A DNA stretch of 64,000 bases from Verticillium longisporum (taxonomy: Eukaryota > Ascomycota > Sordariomycetes > Glomerellales > Plectosphaerellaceae), in contig JAETXT010000015.1 in assembly GCA_019188255.1 (NCBI GenBank), forward strand, positions 1,240,001 through 1,304,000, written 5' to 3'. Shown here in pieces: positions 24,518-35,985 of the stretch; the first letter of the stretch is position 1, and the number at the start of each line of letters is the position of its first letter. The notes under the pieces were generated by a model. It was not told where the DNA came from. It worked only from the letters and a program-made list of their open reading frames with translations, and did no database searches. Both the position numbers and the translations under genes were made by a program.

Positions 24518-25349
24518 GTGCGGCATGGCTTCATCCCCATTGCGTGGTCATGCGCTTGGACGACATGCCAGACCTGGGAGGCGATGCACGTGACGCGCGG
24601 AGAGTTGTAACGTTATATTGTACAGTAAACAGAGGTCAAAATGCCCCACGGGTATCTGGGCGGGACGCTTCAAAAATGTGTTTGTCACAATAACGGTCCA
24701 AGGGGGGAATCTGGGGTGGGGAGTAATCGAGCCAATTTTTTGTGTCAGACTGTCAGGTGTCGTCCATCACGCTATCGTGGAATCGTCGATCGTCAAACGG
24801 ACAAATAACGTGAATTGCTGTTCGACGCAACCAACGGCTCGGATGTCTGGAATCGGTTGGCGAGGGGGGCGGAAAAGGTTTCGACGGAGAAAGGCGGACA
24901 TGCTAGTCTCCTGAGACGATCCAAAGGCAGATGGTACACACCCGCTCTCGGCGGCCCTTATCGCCAGCTTTCAGCCCAGAGAATGGGACGGGAAAGCTGC
25001 TGACAGGGAAGACGAGGCCAATGAGAGGCGGACCGGCAGCCAATTCGGCCCAGCCCGATAACCCGGCTGCACGTCTATCAGGAGCCGCAAGGGGAGGGCC
25101 AATGGAGGGAGGGATATATCTAATGGACCCTGGGGCGCTTTCTCCTCGGATGGCATGACGATGCAGGTGCTGTCCTCTTAGGATGCGCTTGGTGTCATCC
25201 CGCGTATCTGATTGTCGAGCGATTTTCGTAGGGGGGACGAGCAGTTTTTGGGGAGGGGGGGAAGGCGCGATTAGCACCAGGAAGGAGCGATTCGTCGCTG
25301 GCAAGAGCGATTAGCGGCAGCCCGGGTCACACTCGCCCCAAAGTTACTT

Positions 25350-25357
25350 CTCCGCGG
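25350..25357 (+). promoter_or_regulatory. NirA/NIT4-type site CTCCGCGG upstream of nitrite reductase
   Basis: CTCCGCGG matches the published NirA consensus CTCCGHGG exactly and lies about 670 nt before the nitrite reductase ATG. NirA/NIT4 is the nitrate-specific Zn2Cys6 activator of nitrate assimilation genes. An 8-bp palindromic match can occur by chance, but its place in this promoter makes it a good candidate. Confidence 0.5.
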
Positions 25358-25404
25358 GCGCAGCAGAGCCTCTGCTGCGGGCGGTCGTCCCTGCTCTTAT
25401 TGGA

Positions 25405-25450
25405 GGATAAGTGCTTTCCCCCAATGTCTTATCTCGCGCAGCTCTTATCG
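25405..25450 (+). promoter_or_regulatory. GATA-factor site cluster with CCAAT box
   Basis: Three GATA cores occur within 46 nt: GATAAG near 25406, and TATC at 25430-25433 and 25446-25449. Read on the minus strand the last two match HGATAR. A CCAAT box lies at 25421-25425. Clustered sites of this kind bind AreA/NIT2, which releases nitrogen genes from ammonium repression. Together with the nearby CTCCGCGG this fits dual nitrate and nitrogen control. The rest of 24518-26024 shows no gene. Confidence 0.5.
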
Positions 25451-26024
25451 CGACTCCATCGCTCTTGACCTCGCCCAGCAAAGGACCCCTCCATGTCGAG
25501 CGCGACATCAACCCCTCCAGATCATATCGCCCGCCCGCCCATCTCGGGGAGGTCCAGTACACGCCATGCTATTCCCTAATGCGCCCGCGAGACTCGGTCC
25601 CTCTTTGAAACCTGGAGATATGGCTCCGCCCCACGATCGCCCATCCGGAGATGCTCACACCACATCAGACCATGGGCGAACGAGACCAGGCCCATTGGCC
25701 ATTCCCTTAGCTGGGTTGGACCATATTGACCTCATGCCACGCGGAAATGGTACACCCTAGACACAAGAGCCGAAACCGAGTGGCGCGACTTTTGTCAACG
25801 AGGTGCCCGGGTGTCTTGCGCTGAATGATTGACTTTTTCTCCCGTCCATACCAATTTCTTCCTCTTCACTGTTTCTTGACACTTGTTGCTCGAGACTCGA
25901 GACATCATCAGCGTACACCAAACCCAACAAGACCTCTTATCCAGGGTTGACAACGCCCCCTCTCCCACCTCCAATTCGTCAAACCCCTGTATCGTGACCT
26001 CCCTTAGGGGAACCATCCTTCACC

Positions 26025-29000
26025 ATGGCGGAGCGAAAGAAGCTTGTGGTTGTCGGCCTGGGCATGGTCGGCATCGCCTTCATCGAGAAGATGCTCAAGC
26101 TCGATGCCCGCACACGCGCCTACGACATCATCGTCATTGGGGAGGAATCACATCTGGCCTACAACCGTGTCGGCCTGACAAGTTTCTTCGACCACCGAAA
26201 AGTCGAGAACCTCTACATGAACCCAAAAGAATGGGTATGTGCCTTCGCTCACCTCGTGTCGATCGCACAACAGTGCCTAACCTTGCCCATGTGTCTTCTA
26301 GTATGCTGCCGCACCCGAAGGAGCTCTCGGCTACCACATCAACACCAAAGTCACAGATGTCGACGCCAAGGCCAAGACGGTGACATGTTCCAACGGCGAG
26401 GTTGTTTCCTACGATTCCCTCGTCTTCGCCACCGGCTCCGATGCCGTCCTACCCCGCCACACCCCCGGACACGACGCGAAAGGCGTCTTCGTCTACCGAA
26501 CAATTGACGATCTGATCAACCTCATTGAATTTGCTGAACATAGGAAAGGAACCGTCGGCGCCGTTGTCGGTGGCGGCCTGCTTGGTCTCGAGGCCGCCAA
26601 TGCCATGATGGATCTCAAGTGCTACGACAAGGTTAAGCTTATCGAAAGGAACCGATGGGTGCTCAGCCGTCAGCTCGACGCCGATGCTGGTACCATGGTT
26701 GTTGAACAGGTCCGGGACCTCGGCCTCGACGTTCTCCTCAGCAAGCGCGTTGGTAAGGTCGAGGTGGATGCTGACAACTATGTCACGGGCGTTCTGTTTG
26801 AGGACGGCGAGCAGATGCCCTGCTCCACGATTTGCTTTGCCATTGGCATTCGACCAAGAGATGATCTTGCCCGCAAGGCCGGTCTCAAGTGCGCCGATCG
26901 TGGCGGTGGTATCATCGTCGGCGATGATCTGAGCACCAGCGAGCCCGATATTTACGCCATTGGCGAGTGTGCCAGCTGGCAGACCCAGACATTCGGCCTC
27001 ATTGCTCCTGGTGTTGAGATGGCCGACGTCTTGTCTTTCAACCTGACACAAGCTCACCTGCACTCGCCTCGCGTCTTCAAGACTCCGGATCTGAGCACAA
27101 AACTCAAGCTGCTTGGAGTTGAAGTCGCCAGTTTTGGTGACTTCTTTGCTGATCGCGACGGGCCCAAGAAGCTGCCCCTCGTGCGAAGCGTGCCAACAAG
27201 GAGAACGTGCAAACGGCTCTCGAGACGCTCACCAACGGCCTACCGCCAGCACCAGTCAAGGCCCTGACCTACCGCGACCCCTTCTCCAACGTGTACAAGA
27301 AATATCTGTTCACGGAAGATGGCAAGTACCTTCTTGGTGGCATGATGATTGGCGACACACGCGATTATATCAAGCTTGTACCCATGGTCAAGAACATGAA
27401 AGCTCTCGAGATCCCACCGAGCGAGCTCATTCTTGGCGCGAAAAAGGATGGGGAGGATGATGGTGACGATCTATCCCACGACACCCAAATTTGCTCGTGC
27501 CACAACGTGACCAAGGGCGACGTTGTCGACGCCGTCAAGGACGGCTCATGCACGAGCATCGGCGACATCAAGGCGTGCACCAAGGCCGGCACGGGCTGTG
27601 GCGGCTGCATGCCCCTCGTGACGACAATCTTCAACAAGACAATGGCGTCAATGGGCAACGAAGTCAAGAACCACCTGTGCTCTCACTTCAAATACTCGCG
27701 TGCCGAGCTCTACCACATCATCATGGTCAAGAAGCTTCGTACGCTCGCCGAGGTTATGCGCGAAGTCGGAACCGAGCCCGACTCGCTTGGCTGCGAGGCC
27801 TGCAAGCCCACAATTGGCGGCATCTTCTCCTCGCTCTGGAACCGCCACGTCATGGACAAGCCCCAGCACGGTCTTCAAGAGACCAACGATCGTTTCCTCG
27901 GAAACATTCAGCGCAACGGCACATACTCCGTTGTGCCTCGTATGTCGGGTGGTGAAGTCACTCCTGCGAAGCTCATTGTCATCGGCCAGGTCGCTGCCAA
28001 GTACAAGCTTTACACCAAGATCACCGGTGGCCAGCGTGTCGACATGTTTGGTGCCCGCCGGCAGGACCTGCCTGCTATCTGGCGGGAGCTCATCGCTGGA
28101 GGCATGGAGTCTGGCCACGCGTACGCGAAATCGCTGCGTACTGTCAAGTCCTGTGTCGGAAGCACGTGGTGCCGTTACGGTATCGGCGATTCGGTTGGCC
28201 TCGCTGTCCGTCTCGAGGAGCGCTACAAGTCCATCCGGGCGCCGCACAAGATCAAGGGTGGCGTCAGCGGTTGCGTGCGTGAGTGCGCTGAAGCGCAGAG
28301 CAAGGACTTTGGCCTCATCGCCACGGACAAGGGCTTCAACATCTACGTTGCCGGCAACGGTGGTGTTACGCCGAGGCACGCGGAGCTGCTTGCCAAGGAC
28401 GTACCGCCCACCGAAGTCATCCCTATCCTGGATCGCTATCTCATGTTCTACATCCGCACCGGAGACAAGCTGCAGCGGACAGCGAGCTGGATTCAAGCGC
28501 TGCCGGGTGGCCTGAAGTATCTCCAGGAGGTCGTGCTCGAGGACAAGCTCGGCATCTGTGCGTCCCTGGAGGCACAGATGCAGGAGCTCGTCGACAGCTT
28601 CTTTGACGAATGGGCTGAGGCACTTGCGACGCCCTCTATCATCAACAAGTTCAAGCAGTTTGCCAACACGGACGAGTCGGTTGAGAATGTGGAGATTGAG
28701 GCGGAGCGTGACCAGGAGAGGCCCGTGTACTGGGCGCCAGAGGCGGCCAAGGAGGACTTCAAGGCGCTGAAGTCACGGTGGACATCGAAAGAGTGGGAGC
28801 CTCTTCTTGCTGCCTCCTACTTTGCCGGGGCCGACGATGCGCCGAACGGCATCTCGGCGACGATCAAGCGCGGCGACACGCAGCTCGCCGTGTGGCGTGT
28901 TCGCGGAAAGTACTATGCCACGCAGCAAATGTGCCCGCACAAGCGTGCCTTTGTGCTGTCGGAAGGCCTCATCGGCGAGGCTACAGGCGCAGACACGTGC

Positions 29001-29411
29001 TCGGACGCGCCCAAGGCGGACTCCGGGTGCAGCACCAACGGCGACGCCAAGAAGTCGGCGCCGTGGGTGTCGTGCCCCTACCACAAGCGCAACTTTGACC
29101 TCGCCAACGGCGACTGCAAGAACGATGGCGAGCTGAGCATCGCGACGTTCGAGGCCGAGGAGCGCGCTGACGGCATGGTGCACGTGCTGCTGCCGCCGGT
29201 GGCCGAGCTCGACGCCGAACTCGGTACGGCCAAGTGGAAGGTCAAGAAGGGAGAGTCTGGCCAGGCGCCGTTCGCGGGCCTCGACAAGGCCGTTGGTTTC
29301 AAGGGCATTCGCGGAAAGAAGCCTGGCGTCAAGCCCTTTGCGCCGCTCAAGATGAACAGGCCAGTGGAGGTGCTTGCCGGAGGCGGATGCGGAAGCGCAC
29401 CGGATTGGTAG
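26025..29411 (+). CDS. niiA: Nitrite reductase [NAD(P)H], siroheme enzyme (one apparent frameshift)
   Basis: Reduces nitrite to ammonium with six electrons in the cytosol. Exon 1 (26025-26234) joins exon 2 (from 26302) through a 67-nt intron with a CTAAC branch. Domains in order: FAD-binding [12 protein letters not shown] near residue 7; NAD-binding [14 protein letters not shown] near 155; a [2Fe-2S] BFD-like domain, [10 protein letters not shown] to [11 protein letters not shown], near 468-505; a siroheme/4Fe-4S domain with [11 protein letters not shown] and [10 protein letters not shown] near 688-732; and a C-terminal Rieske-like NirD domain with CPHK and CPYHK. The frame breaks in the C4 run at 27175-27178, in a variable linker; one added C gives 1106 residues. 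The Rieske spacing is expanded to about 44 residues. The promoter carries NirA- and GATA-type sites. Nitrate reductase is not in the window. Confidence 0.93.
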
Positions 29412-29593
29412 ACGGTTACAGCGGGGAACGTATGGGACGTTATTCATGTACGGGCAGGGCCGGGCATAAAAGGCGTTGGATGGGATAATTATGAGTAGAT
29501 TTGGGAAACAAATAACGATACACAATCTGTCTGCCTGCCTTTTCTTTCCCTCAGCGTCTTGGTACAGATGACGACGAAGAAGTGTGTGCAAAT

Positions 29594-29860
29594 CTACTCG
29601 GCCGTCTTGTCCCTGCCGAAGATGCGCGGCCCAAAGGTCGCCCAGAATCCCCCCTCGGCGACGGCGGCCACCGCGACACCCAGCACAACAAAGGTTTTCG
29701 TTCGCGGCGAGGCTTTGCGCCACATGTCCTTCGGGTTCCACAGGTCGGAGCCCGGGTTCGGAGGCGCGGGGCCGCGGCGGGGAGCAGAGGTGGAGAGGCT
29801 CCTGGGTGATGGGCGGAGGATGGCCGATCGGGCCACGGGGGTCATGGCGGAACGATACAT
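29594..29860 (-). CDS. Small probable mitochondrial membrane protein (88 aa)
   Basis: A single exon of 88 residues. The N-terminus (about residues 1-35) is rich in Arg, Ser, Ala and Pro without acidic residues (SAMTPVARSAILRPSPRSL) and resembles a mitochondrial targeting peptide. A single hydrophobic helix follows (TFVVLGVAVAAVAEGGFWATF, about residues 55-75) with a short basic and acidic tail. The shape resembles small inner-membrane assembly factors of Sordariomycetes, but I do not recognise the family. It is convergent with nitrite reductase (183 nt between stops). A perfect 26-bp palindrome lies about 118 nt before its start. Confidence 0.6.
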   Translation of the reverse strand: MYRSAMTPVARSAILRPSPRSLSTSAPRRGPAPPNPGSDLWNPKDMWRKASPRTKTFVVLGVAVAAVAEGGFWATFGPRIFGRDKTAE

Positions 29861-29977
29861 TGACGGGCGTGATTCGGTTGGTAGTGCAACTCTTGGATGG
29901 GATTTTCTCGTTTGAGGCTTGGATCAGGTCGATGGACGAGAGTTTGACCATCTTCTATACCCAAGGTCGGTCCCTTG

Positions 29978-30003
29978 ACGGTACCTGAACGTTCAGGTAC
30001 CGT
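29978..30003. promoter_or_regulatory. 26-bp perfect palindrome
   Basis: The half-site ACGGTACCTGAAC is followed immediately by its exact reverse complement, with the axis between 29990 and 29991. It lies about 118 nt before the ATG of the small minus-strand gene. Perfect symmetry over 26 bp with no spacer suits a dimeric regulator or a cruciform. The unit contains GGTACC, related to the dispersed intergenic motifs elsewhere in the window. Confidence 0.6.
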
Positions 30004-30349
30004 GGTCAGCCTTACGCGAGGCAACCAAGGTCCCCAGTCGGTGCACAGCAAACAACCGTCATGCTGACCTCGTAAATCCGGGGTGGTGGTGGTGGGGTTT
30101 TACGACCCGTGCGCTTCCTGGCCCGATTGGGGATGCGTTATGCCTGGGCGTAAGACATCCATCTATCCCTGTGACACCTCCGCTCCTGGTCTTCCTGCTT
30201 CACCCGAGAGGTGGTCCGGCTTGGTCCTCGTATGGTCACGACGAGGCCGGCCATCCACAGGCGGGGCCGTTACAATGGGCATTGCATCATTCATGTAATC
30301 TATCGAGAATCTATCGACAGGGTAGTTTTGTTTTCTTTCGTGCGCCTCG

Positions 30350-33339
30350 CTAACGCCGGTTCATGGTCAGTGGCTTGAACGGTTTCCTCAACCGGTCTAT
30401 CGGCGCAATGCCGCCCTCCTTCTTGAGTAACGCCGGCCTCTCGAACCGCCCAACCCCTTGCCCCATTGATGTCGTCGCGTGCAGACAGCTTGCTGGCCGC
30501 TCCCGCGCCTCGGGCGCCACGACCGGCTCTGCTTCAGCGTCGTCGTCGCCCGGCTGAGGCACTGCGGACTTTGCCGGCGAGCTCGAGAGGAAGCCGTAGT
30601 GCGCCTGCGCCTCGCCTGCTGGCGGACGGGATTTAGCCGTCGGCTTCGCCATGGTCGGCGCCGTGAGCCTGTGTCCCGGGAGAGCCGGCGCGGCCGGATT
30701 TGGAGGCGCCGGCTGGCCGCGGGGATAAGGCGCGACCGCCGTGTGTGATGTCGAGACGTGCCGGGTCAGGCCCGAGCGAACGGCCGCGACGGGCGTGGGC
30801 TCAGAGGCAGTGCCTGATGGGTCGGACCTTTGTCTCTTGTTGACGAAGCCCAGGAGGCTGCGCTGGTCGGGGGGACGCTTCGTCGTTCCGCCGCGTCGCG
30901 CGTTGGCGTGTCCTGGTCCGGCCTGCTCACGCTGCGGTCTGGCGGCTTCGGCGACTTCCTTGGCCGCGGCAATGGCGGTCTGGTGCGCGCCAGCGGTCGT
31001 GAAACCGGGCAGTGTGAAGGCCGAGGCGGCTTCCATGGTGGTTGCTGTCTGCCATTGGGGATAGGCCTCGGCGGGAGTGTCGCCGTTGGCCTGCGGACCT
31101 CGGTGGCGCTTGAAACCGTTCCTATCGGCCCTGCCCGCTGGGTTGCTCTCTTCTGTGTCGACAGGGTAAAGGCTGGCCTCCAGTCTCTTGAGCAGCGGCA
31201 TCTGTGCAAAAATACGTTCCGCCGAAGGCACAGAGTCTGCGCGGCCTAGGATGCGGCCCACCTCCTGGATCACCTCGGTGCTGAACGAGGGCCCTCTCCT
31301 GGCGAACGACTGGTGGATCTCAGTGGGCAGAAACGTGGAAAGCTCAGCCTTCTCTCCTCCGCCACCCATGCCCCCGGCCTGGGAGCTGTAGAGTGGACAG
31401 CTGAGGTACAGAAGCGACTGCGCCCTCGTCATGGCGACGTAAAGGAGCCTCCGTTCTTCGTCCAAGTCTTCCGCCCTGGCGTGCGGTATTGAACCGTTGT
31501 ACACGGCTGGCACGAAGACTACGGGCCATTCGAGGCCCTTGGCAGCGTGTATTGTTGAAATGGTCACCATTGGCTTATTCTCCGCCTCGCCCTTCTGTGA
31601 ATCCGAAGCCAGCGCGACGTTGGCTAGAAACCTGCCAAGCGCATCCTTCTCCTCCACTTGCTGGACGCCGTCGATGGTGGGCAGCTTGTCGTCTTCCACT
31701 GTCGCGCTGAGCTCGCGCATAAAGTCACCCGCTAGGTTTATAAATTCCTCCACGTTGGCCCATCGCGCCTCATGTTCCTCGGGGTACATGTCCTGGAGGT
31801 ACTTCTGGAAATTCAGCTGCGAGAGTAGATCGCCGATAAGGTCGACCAAATGGTAGCAGGGACTTCCACTCGGGGTTCCTCAACCTTCTTCCTCATCGAC
31901 ATGACCATTCTGATGAGCTCGCCGCTGATCTTTTGCTCCATAGCCTTCTTGATGTTTGTTTGCGCCTTTCGGTCCCCGCGGCAGTGCTTCATCAGAAGAG
32001 TCCAGACGTCCATCTTGGCAGTTTCGGCCTCTTCGACGAGACTCTTGATGGTCACGTCACCGATGCCGCGACGAGGGACATTGATGATGCGCGCAAGCGA
32101 GTCGTTGTTCTCGGGCTGGTGGATGACACGCAGATAGTCAATGAGAATCTTGACCTCGATGCGTTCGTAAAACTTTTTCCCGCCCACCATCCTGTAGGGC
32201 ATGCCGCACTTGCCGAGCGCCGACTCAATGTGTCGGGAGAGTGCTGCTGACCGGAGCAGGATGGCCACATCGTCTTCGTTCATCATTTTCCCCGACATGA
32301 GAATGGCACGTCGAATCTCGGAGACGAGCCACTCTGCCTCGTTGGCGGCCGTCGTCAGGCGGCGCAACACCGGCCGCGTACCCTTATTGTGGACGGGAAG
32401 CAGTAGTTTCTGGTACCGCTTCTTGTCTTGCTGGATGACCTTCAACGACACGTCCAGGATGGCTTGTGATGACCGATAATTCTCCTCCAGTGAGATTTCG
32501 TCCGTCCGGGGAAAGTCTTTCAATAGACGATACAGATTCTTGATCTCAGCTGATCGCCAGCCATAAATGCTCTGGTCCGGGTCACCAACAATAGTGATGC
32601 GATCGCGGGCCTGGGCAAATAGCCTCATAAGCTCGTACTGGATGCCGTTTGTGTCTTGGTACTCGTCAATGAGCACCGCCTGCACGTTGGACACGCATGA
32701 GGGGTGCTTTCGCAGCAGCTCCACACACCTGGTCAGCAAGTCGTCGTAGTCGAGGAGGTTGGAGCGCTCGAGATGGTCCTGGTACTCGCGGAAGCAAATC
32801 TCGAATTCGGGGTTCTCGCGCGGCTTCTTGGCGTTGGGCCGCTGTGCGGTGTGCTGCTCGGAGCCCTTGGCCTTCTTCTTGCTGATCCAGGAACGGACGG
32901 CGTGGGGATCCACAACCAGACCCAGCCGCTTGCAGATCCTCTGGATGACGGCCCTCGAATCTCCGTCATCAGCGATGCCGAATTTCTGACTGAGGCCGAT
33001 GCGTTGGCCGTAGGCTGCGAGATAGCGGCGGGCAATGCTGTGAAAGGTGCCGAGGACAATCTTCTTCTCACGGCCGTCGCCCAGTGCCCGTCCAATGCGC
33101 TCTTTCATTTCTCGAGCCGACTTGACGGTGAAAGTCGCGACGACTATGTCTGCCGGATGATAGCCGGCATTCTCCAGGAGCCAAACGACACGAGAGGTCA
33201 GGGTGTGCGTCTTGCCGCTCCCTGGTCCAGCCAGGATGGCGACGGTGGGTGCTGAGGAGGTAACGGCGCGACATTGTGCCTTGTTGAGACTGGCGAGAAG
33301 GGACTCAGCCGCACTAGGCGCTGCGCTGGACAAGCTCAT
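30350..33339 (-). CDS. Srs2-like UvrD-family 3'-5' DNA helicase (one apparent frameshift)
   Basis: An SF1A helicase of the Srs2/UvrD type, expected to strip recombinase from single-stranded DNA and limit recombination. I start at MSLSSAAPSA (33339) because Walker A then falls at residues 38-44 (GPGSGKT). Motifs in order: TFTVKSAREMKERI; DEYQDTN (Walker B); ITIVGDPDQSIYGWRSA; EENYRSSQ; RRGIGDVTIKSL; ISTIHAAKGLEWPVVFVPAV; EERRLLYVAMTRAQ. A long disordered Pro/Ala/Arg-rich tail follows and ends KPFKPLTMNRR. The frame breaks between KKVEEP and LVDLIGDLL; one added base in a G run at 31859-31861 or 31872-31875 restores it, giving 996 residues. An upstream in-frame start would add about 60 residues of low family likeness. 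Confidence 0.88.
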
Positions 33340-33714
33340 GGTGAACAGGCTGGGCCATTGGGATCTCAGAAGATGGATATTCGAGTTTGGTGCAGTGGTG
33401 AGACGCGTCGTGATGGGTTGGAATCGCGTGAAGTGGAAATCGCAGCACGAAGTCACATGACCGGTGTTGAGAGACCTGGAGCTTGGGCCAGGTGTATCCC
33501 CTGGGGCCTGTGTGACCACCCGCAGCGTTAGACCGAGTGGGTCCTTGCCGCTCTTACTGACGCCTGAGACGTTTTTCCCAAGCGGAGCGAAAAAAGAACG
33601 ACGTATTAAACTATGAAAATCGTTAAAAACAGTAGTAGTAGTAGTAGTAGTAGTAGTAGGTAGTAGTAGGTAGTAGTAGTAGTAGTAGTAGTAGGTAGTA
33701 GTAGGTAGTAGTAG

Positions 33715-33754
<40 letters not shown>

Positions 33755-35172
33755 GAGGAGGAGGAGGAGGAGGAGGAGTATTATGAATAGGTAGCTAGCT
33801 GAGGCTGATCAAAACCCGGCTCGAAACTTCATGACCAGAAGGCCAGTCGATGAACCCACGCCTTGACAGCATGCTGAACCCCCGTAAGCTCCCACAAGTT
33901 GGGCGCCCTAGCTGCATCGGCTGGCGGAGTATGTCTGTCTTTACTAGGTACTAGGCGCCAATACCGCACAGTCTGCCACGGATGTACATAGTAAAGCCCC
34001 AGCGAACGCTCTACAGGGATGCGAAAAGTCTGGCCCATGCCTCTGTGGATTGCAACCTGGAGGGGCCACAAAATAGGAGTGCTAGCGCCAACGGCCATTT
34101 GCAAATTCATGTCTGATGTGATCGCATTCGATTAAATCTGATCTTTTTGGGAAAGCTTGAGGACCAAGCACTGGCCGACATGAAGCTATAGTACTTCCTG
34201 GTTATTCACCTGCAAAACGGAAGCGAGCTTGGCCCTTCCGATTGGAAGTTCATGGCTCCCCATAATTGATAACCTCCTAACTACACCACTCATCATGCAC
34301 ACGACAGCGTGTTGAGTTGACGTTGCTCAGTCACCAGAGCACTATAAACTCGGTGCTGATGAATGTACCATGTAATACTACACCCTCACTCAGTCACGAC
34401 GAACTAAGCCAGCACCGAACATGAAAATCCGTTGAGGATCATAGTGAAGCGCATTAAGAACACAATCAGCATTTGAGCATATGCTGAGATTTCTGACGGT
34501 GCTACGTATGCTCTGGTGAATCAAGTACAGCTAGCTACCTGCGCGTTTGGCCAAGTGAGTGTAAAATGTCAAAAGGAATATGTCTTCCAAGAGCGCGATG
34601 CCTTGTGGATGGATCGATATTAGCCATTTGAAGGGCAACACGGGATCGAAACAAAAGTCATTGACCGACATTACGTTTTTTGAGTAGAAAATTGTATAAG
34701 AAGATACTATCAGGGGGAAACAGTCACATGGGGTTCATACCGGCAGCATTTGCGAATTACAGACTTCGGAGGAGCCTCGTCTTGTCAGGCTCAAACAAAG
34801 ACAGGGGTCGACCACCGCTTAAGCACAGCCGTCATGGTCGTACCAACCGCAAAAACGAATGCTGCATGCTGGCGTCACTTGAAGATTCTGTTGGCTCATG
34901 AATCCTTCTGCCGCTTCCGCCCCCGCAACGATGCAATGCAAGCAGCATGTTGAAGCGGCCAACACAGCTGCTGTTGCCTGATTCTCCCCTGCTTTAGGTC
35001 TGTTGCCCATGGAGACACCGCCACCTTCACGCCTTGCTCACATGTAAATACCTGACCCTGGGATGAGGCTTTTCAACTCGAAAACGGGTCAGTGACCGCT
35101 GGACGAGCCATTCGACGAGGCAAGTCCGCTCGTTTTAAGAGTCATCTGGCAAGATTGAACCGTCAACTTTCA
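33340..35172. other. Intergenic region with a microsatellite
   Basis: Apart from the trinucleotide repeat this stretch has lower GC than its neighbours and only short frames. I see no gene. Confidence 0.5.
33631..33780. repeat. Compound trinucleotide microsatellite, GTA then GGA
   Basis: About 120 nt of GTA units, interrupted at intervals by an extra G (GTAGGTA), run directly into about eight GGA units. It lies about 290 nt upstream of the helicase start and outside any coding frame. Confidence 0.95.
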
Positions 35173-35180
35173 GATATAAG
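35173..35180 (+). promoter_or_regulatory. TATA-like box GATATAAG
   Basis: Lies about 114 nt before the ATG at 35294 of the secreted-protein candidate, a typical distance for a fungal core promoter. Confidence 0.4.
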
Positions 35181-35293
35181 ACACGCATCTGTCCTTCTTC
35201 CGCCGGCTCTATTTCTTTCATACCGTCCTCGCCGTCTTCTCCAGTTCATCTGTGCCCCTAGCGACCCCCGCCAACGATTTCACCCGAGTCAGA

Positions 35294-35912
35294 ATGCGTT
35301 TCGCTCCGATCCTCTTCAACTTTGTTGCCGGCGTCTCTGCTAATGACATCTGGCTGAACTGGGATGCCACTGACTGTCGCGGAAAGAACAGTGTCCACTG
35401 TGCAAACGTAAGTCCCAACGTGTGTTGTTCGGTCCCAAACCCAGGGAGCCCTTTCGCCAGCATCGACTTCAGGGAGATCACAACTGGTTGGAGCAATCGA
35501 GCCACCGGCCATCAGGGCAGCCAATGTGGCAACATCATCTCGTCGCAGGCCACCTTTGGCCAAGACACATCTGTCTGCATGTCCTTCGGTGGGTACGGAG
35601 GTGGCGGCTATCACTTCATCAACGACCGAAGACGCTCCATTCGTGCCCGAGAGGATTGTCCCGATGTTATGAGGCCATCTATTGTCTCATTCGACGGCGT
35701 CAGATTCAATCTTACAAGCTTCTTATCTCGAAATGGTACGCAATGCATTGGTCCATCATCCCTTCCAGATATTGTCTGCTAACATTGGTGCAGTGAGTAC
35801 AATTTGGATTTTAGGAAGATCTGGCGATGGCTTTGTCTTTCTCTTTGGACATTGTCACACCCGCGCCACGGAATCCCGCGCCTCGGCCATATTCACTAAC
35901 AGCTGCGTTTAG
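35294..35912 (+). CDS. Small secreted cysteine-rich protein candidate
   Basis: The ATG at 35294 opens a hydrophobic signal peptide (MRFAPILFNFVAGVSA) with a likely cleavage after GVSA. The mature part starts NDIWLNW and has at least seven cysteines before the intron (DC, HC, VCC, QC, VC, DC) plus a Gly-rich GGYGGGGYHF. One intron, 35736-35793 (58 nt), has a CTAAC branch site and joins RNG to VSTIWIL in frame, giving 186 residues. The 3' end is uncertain: a possible second acceptor (TTTAG before 35913, after a CACTAAC branch) would lead to an alternative end IDIAAADRDPEDVPGKF with a stop at 35985, but I found no matching donor. No family recognised. Size, signal peptide and cysteines fit secreted effector-like proteins, which is inference only. 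Confidence 0.55.
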
Positions 35913-35985
35913 TATCGACATCGCGGCAGCTGACAGGGACCCCGAGGATGTCCCTGGGAAGTTCCACGTGTACAAGATGGAGTAG

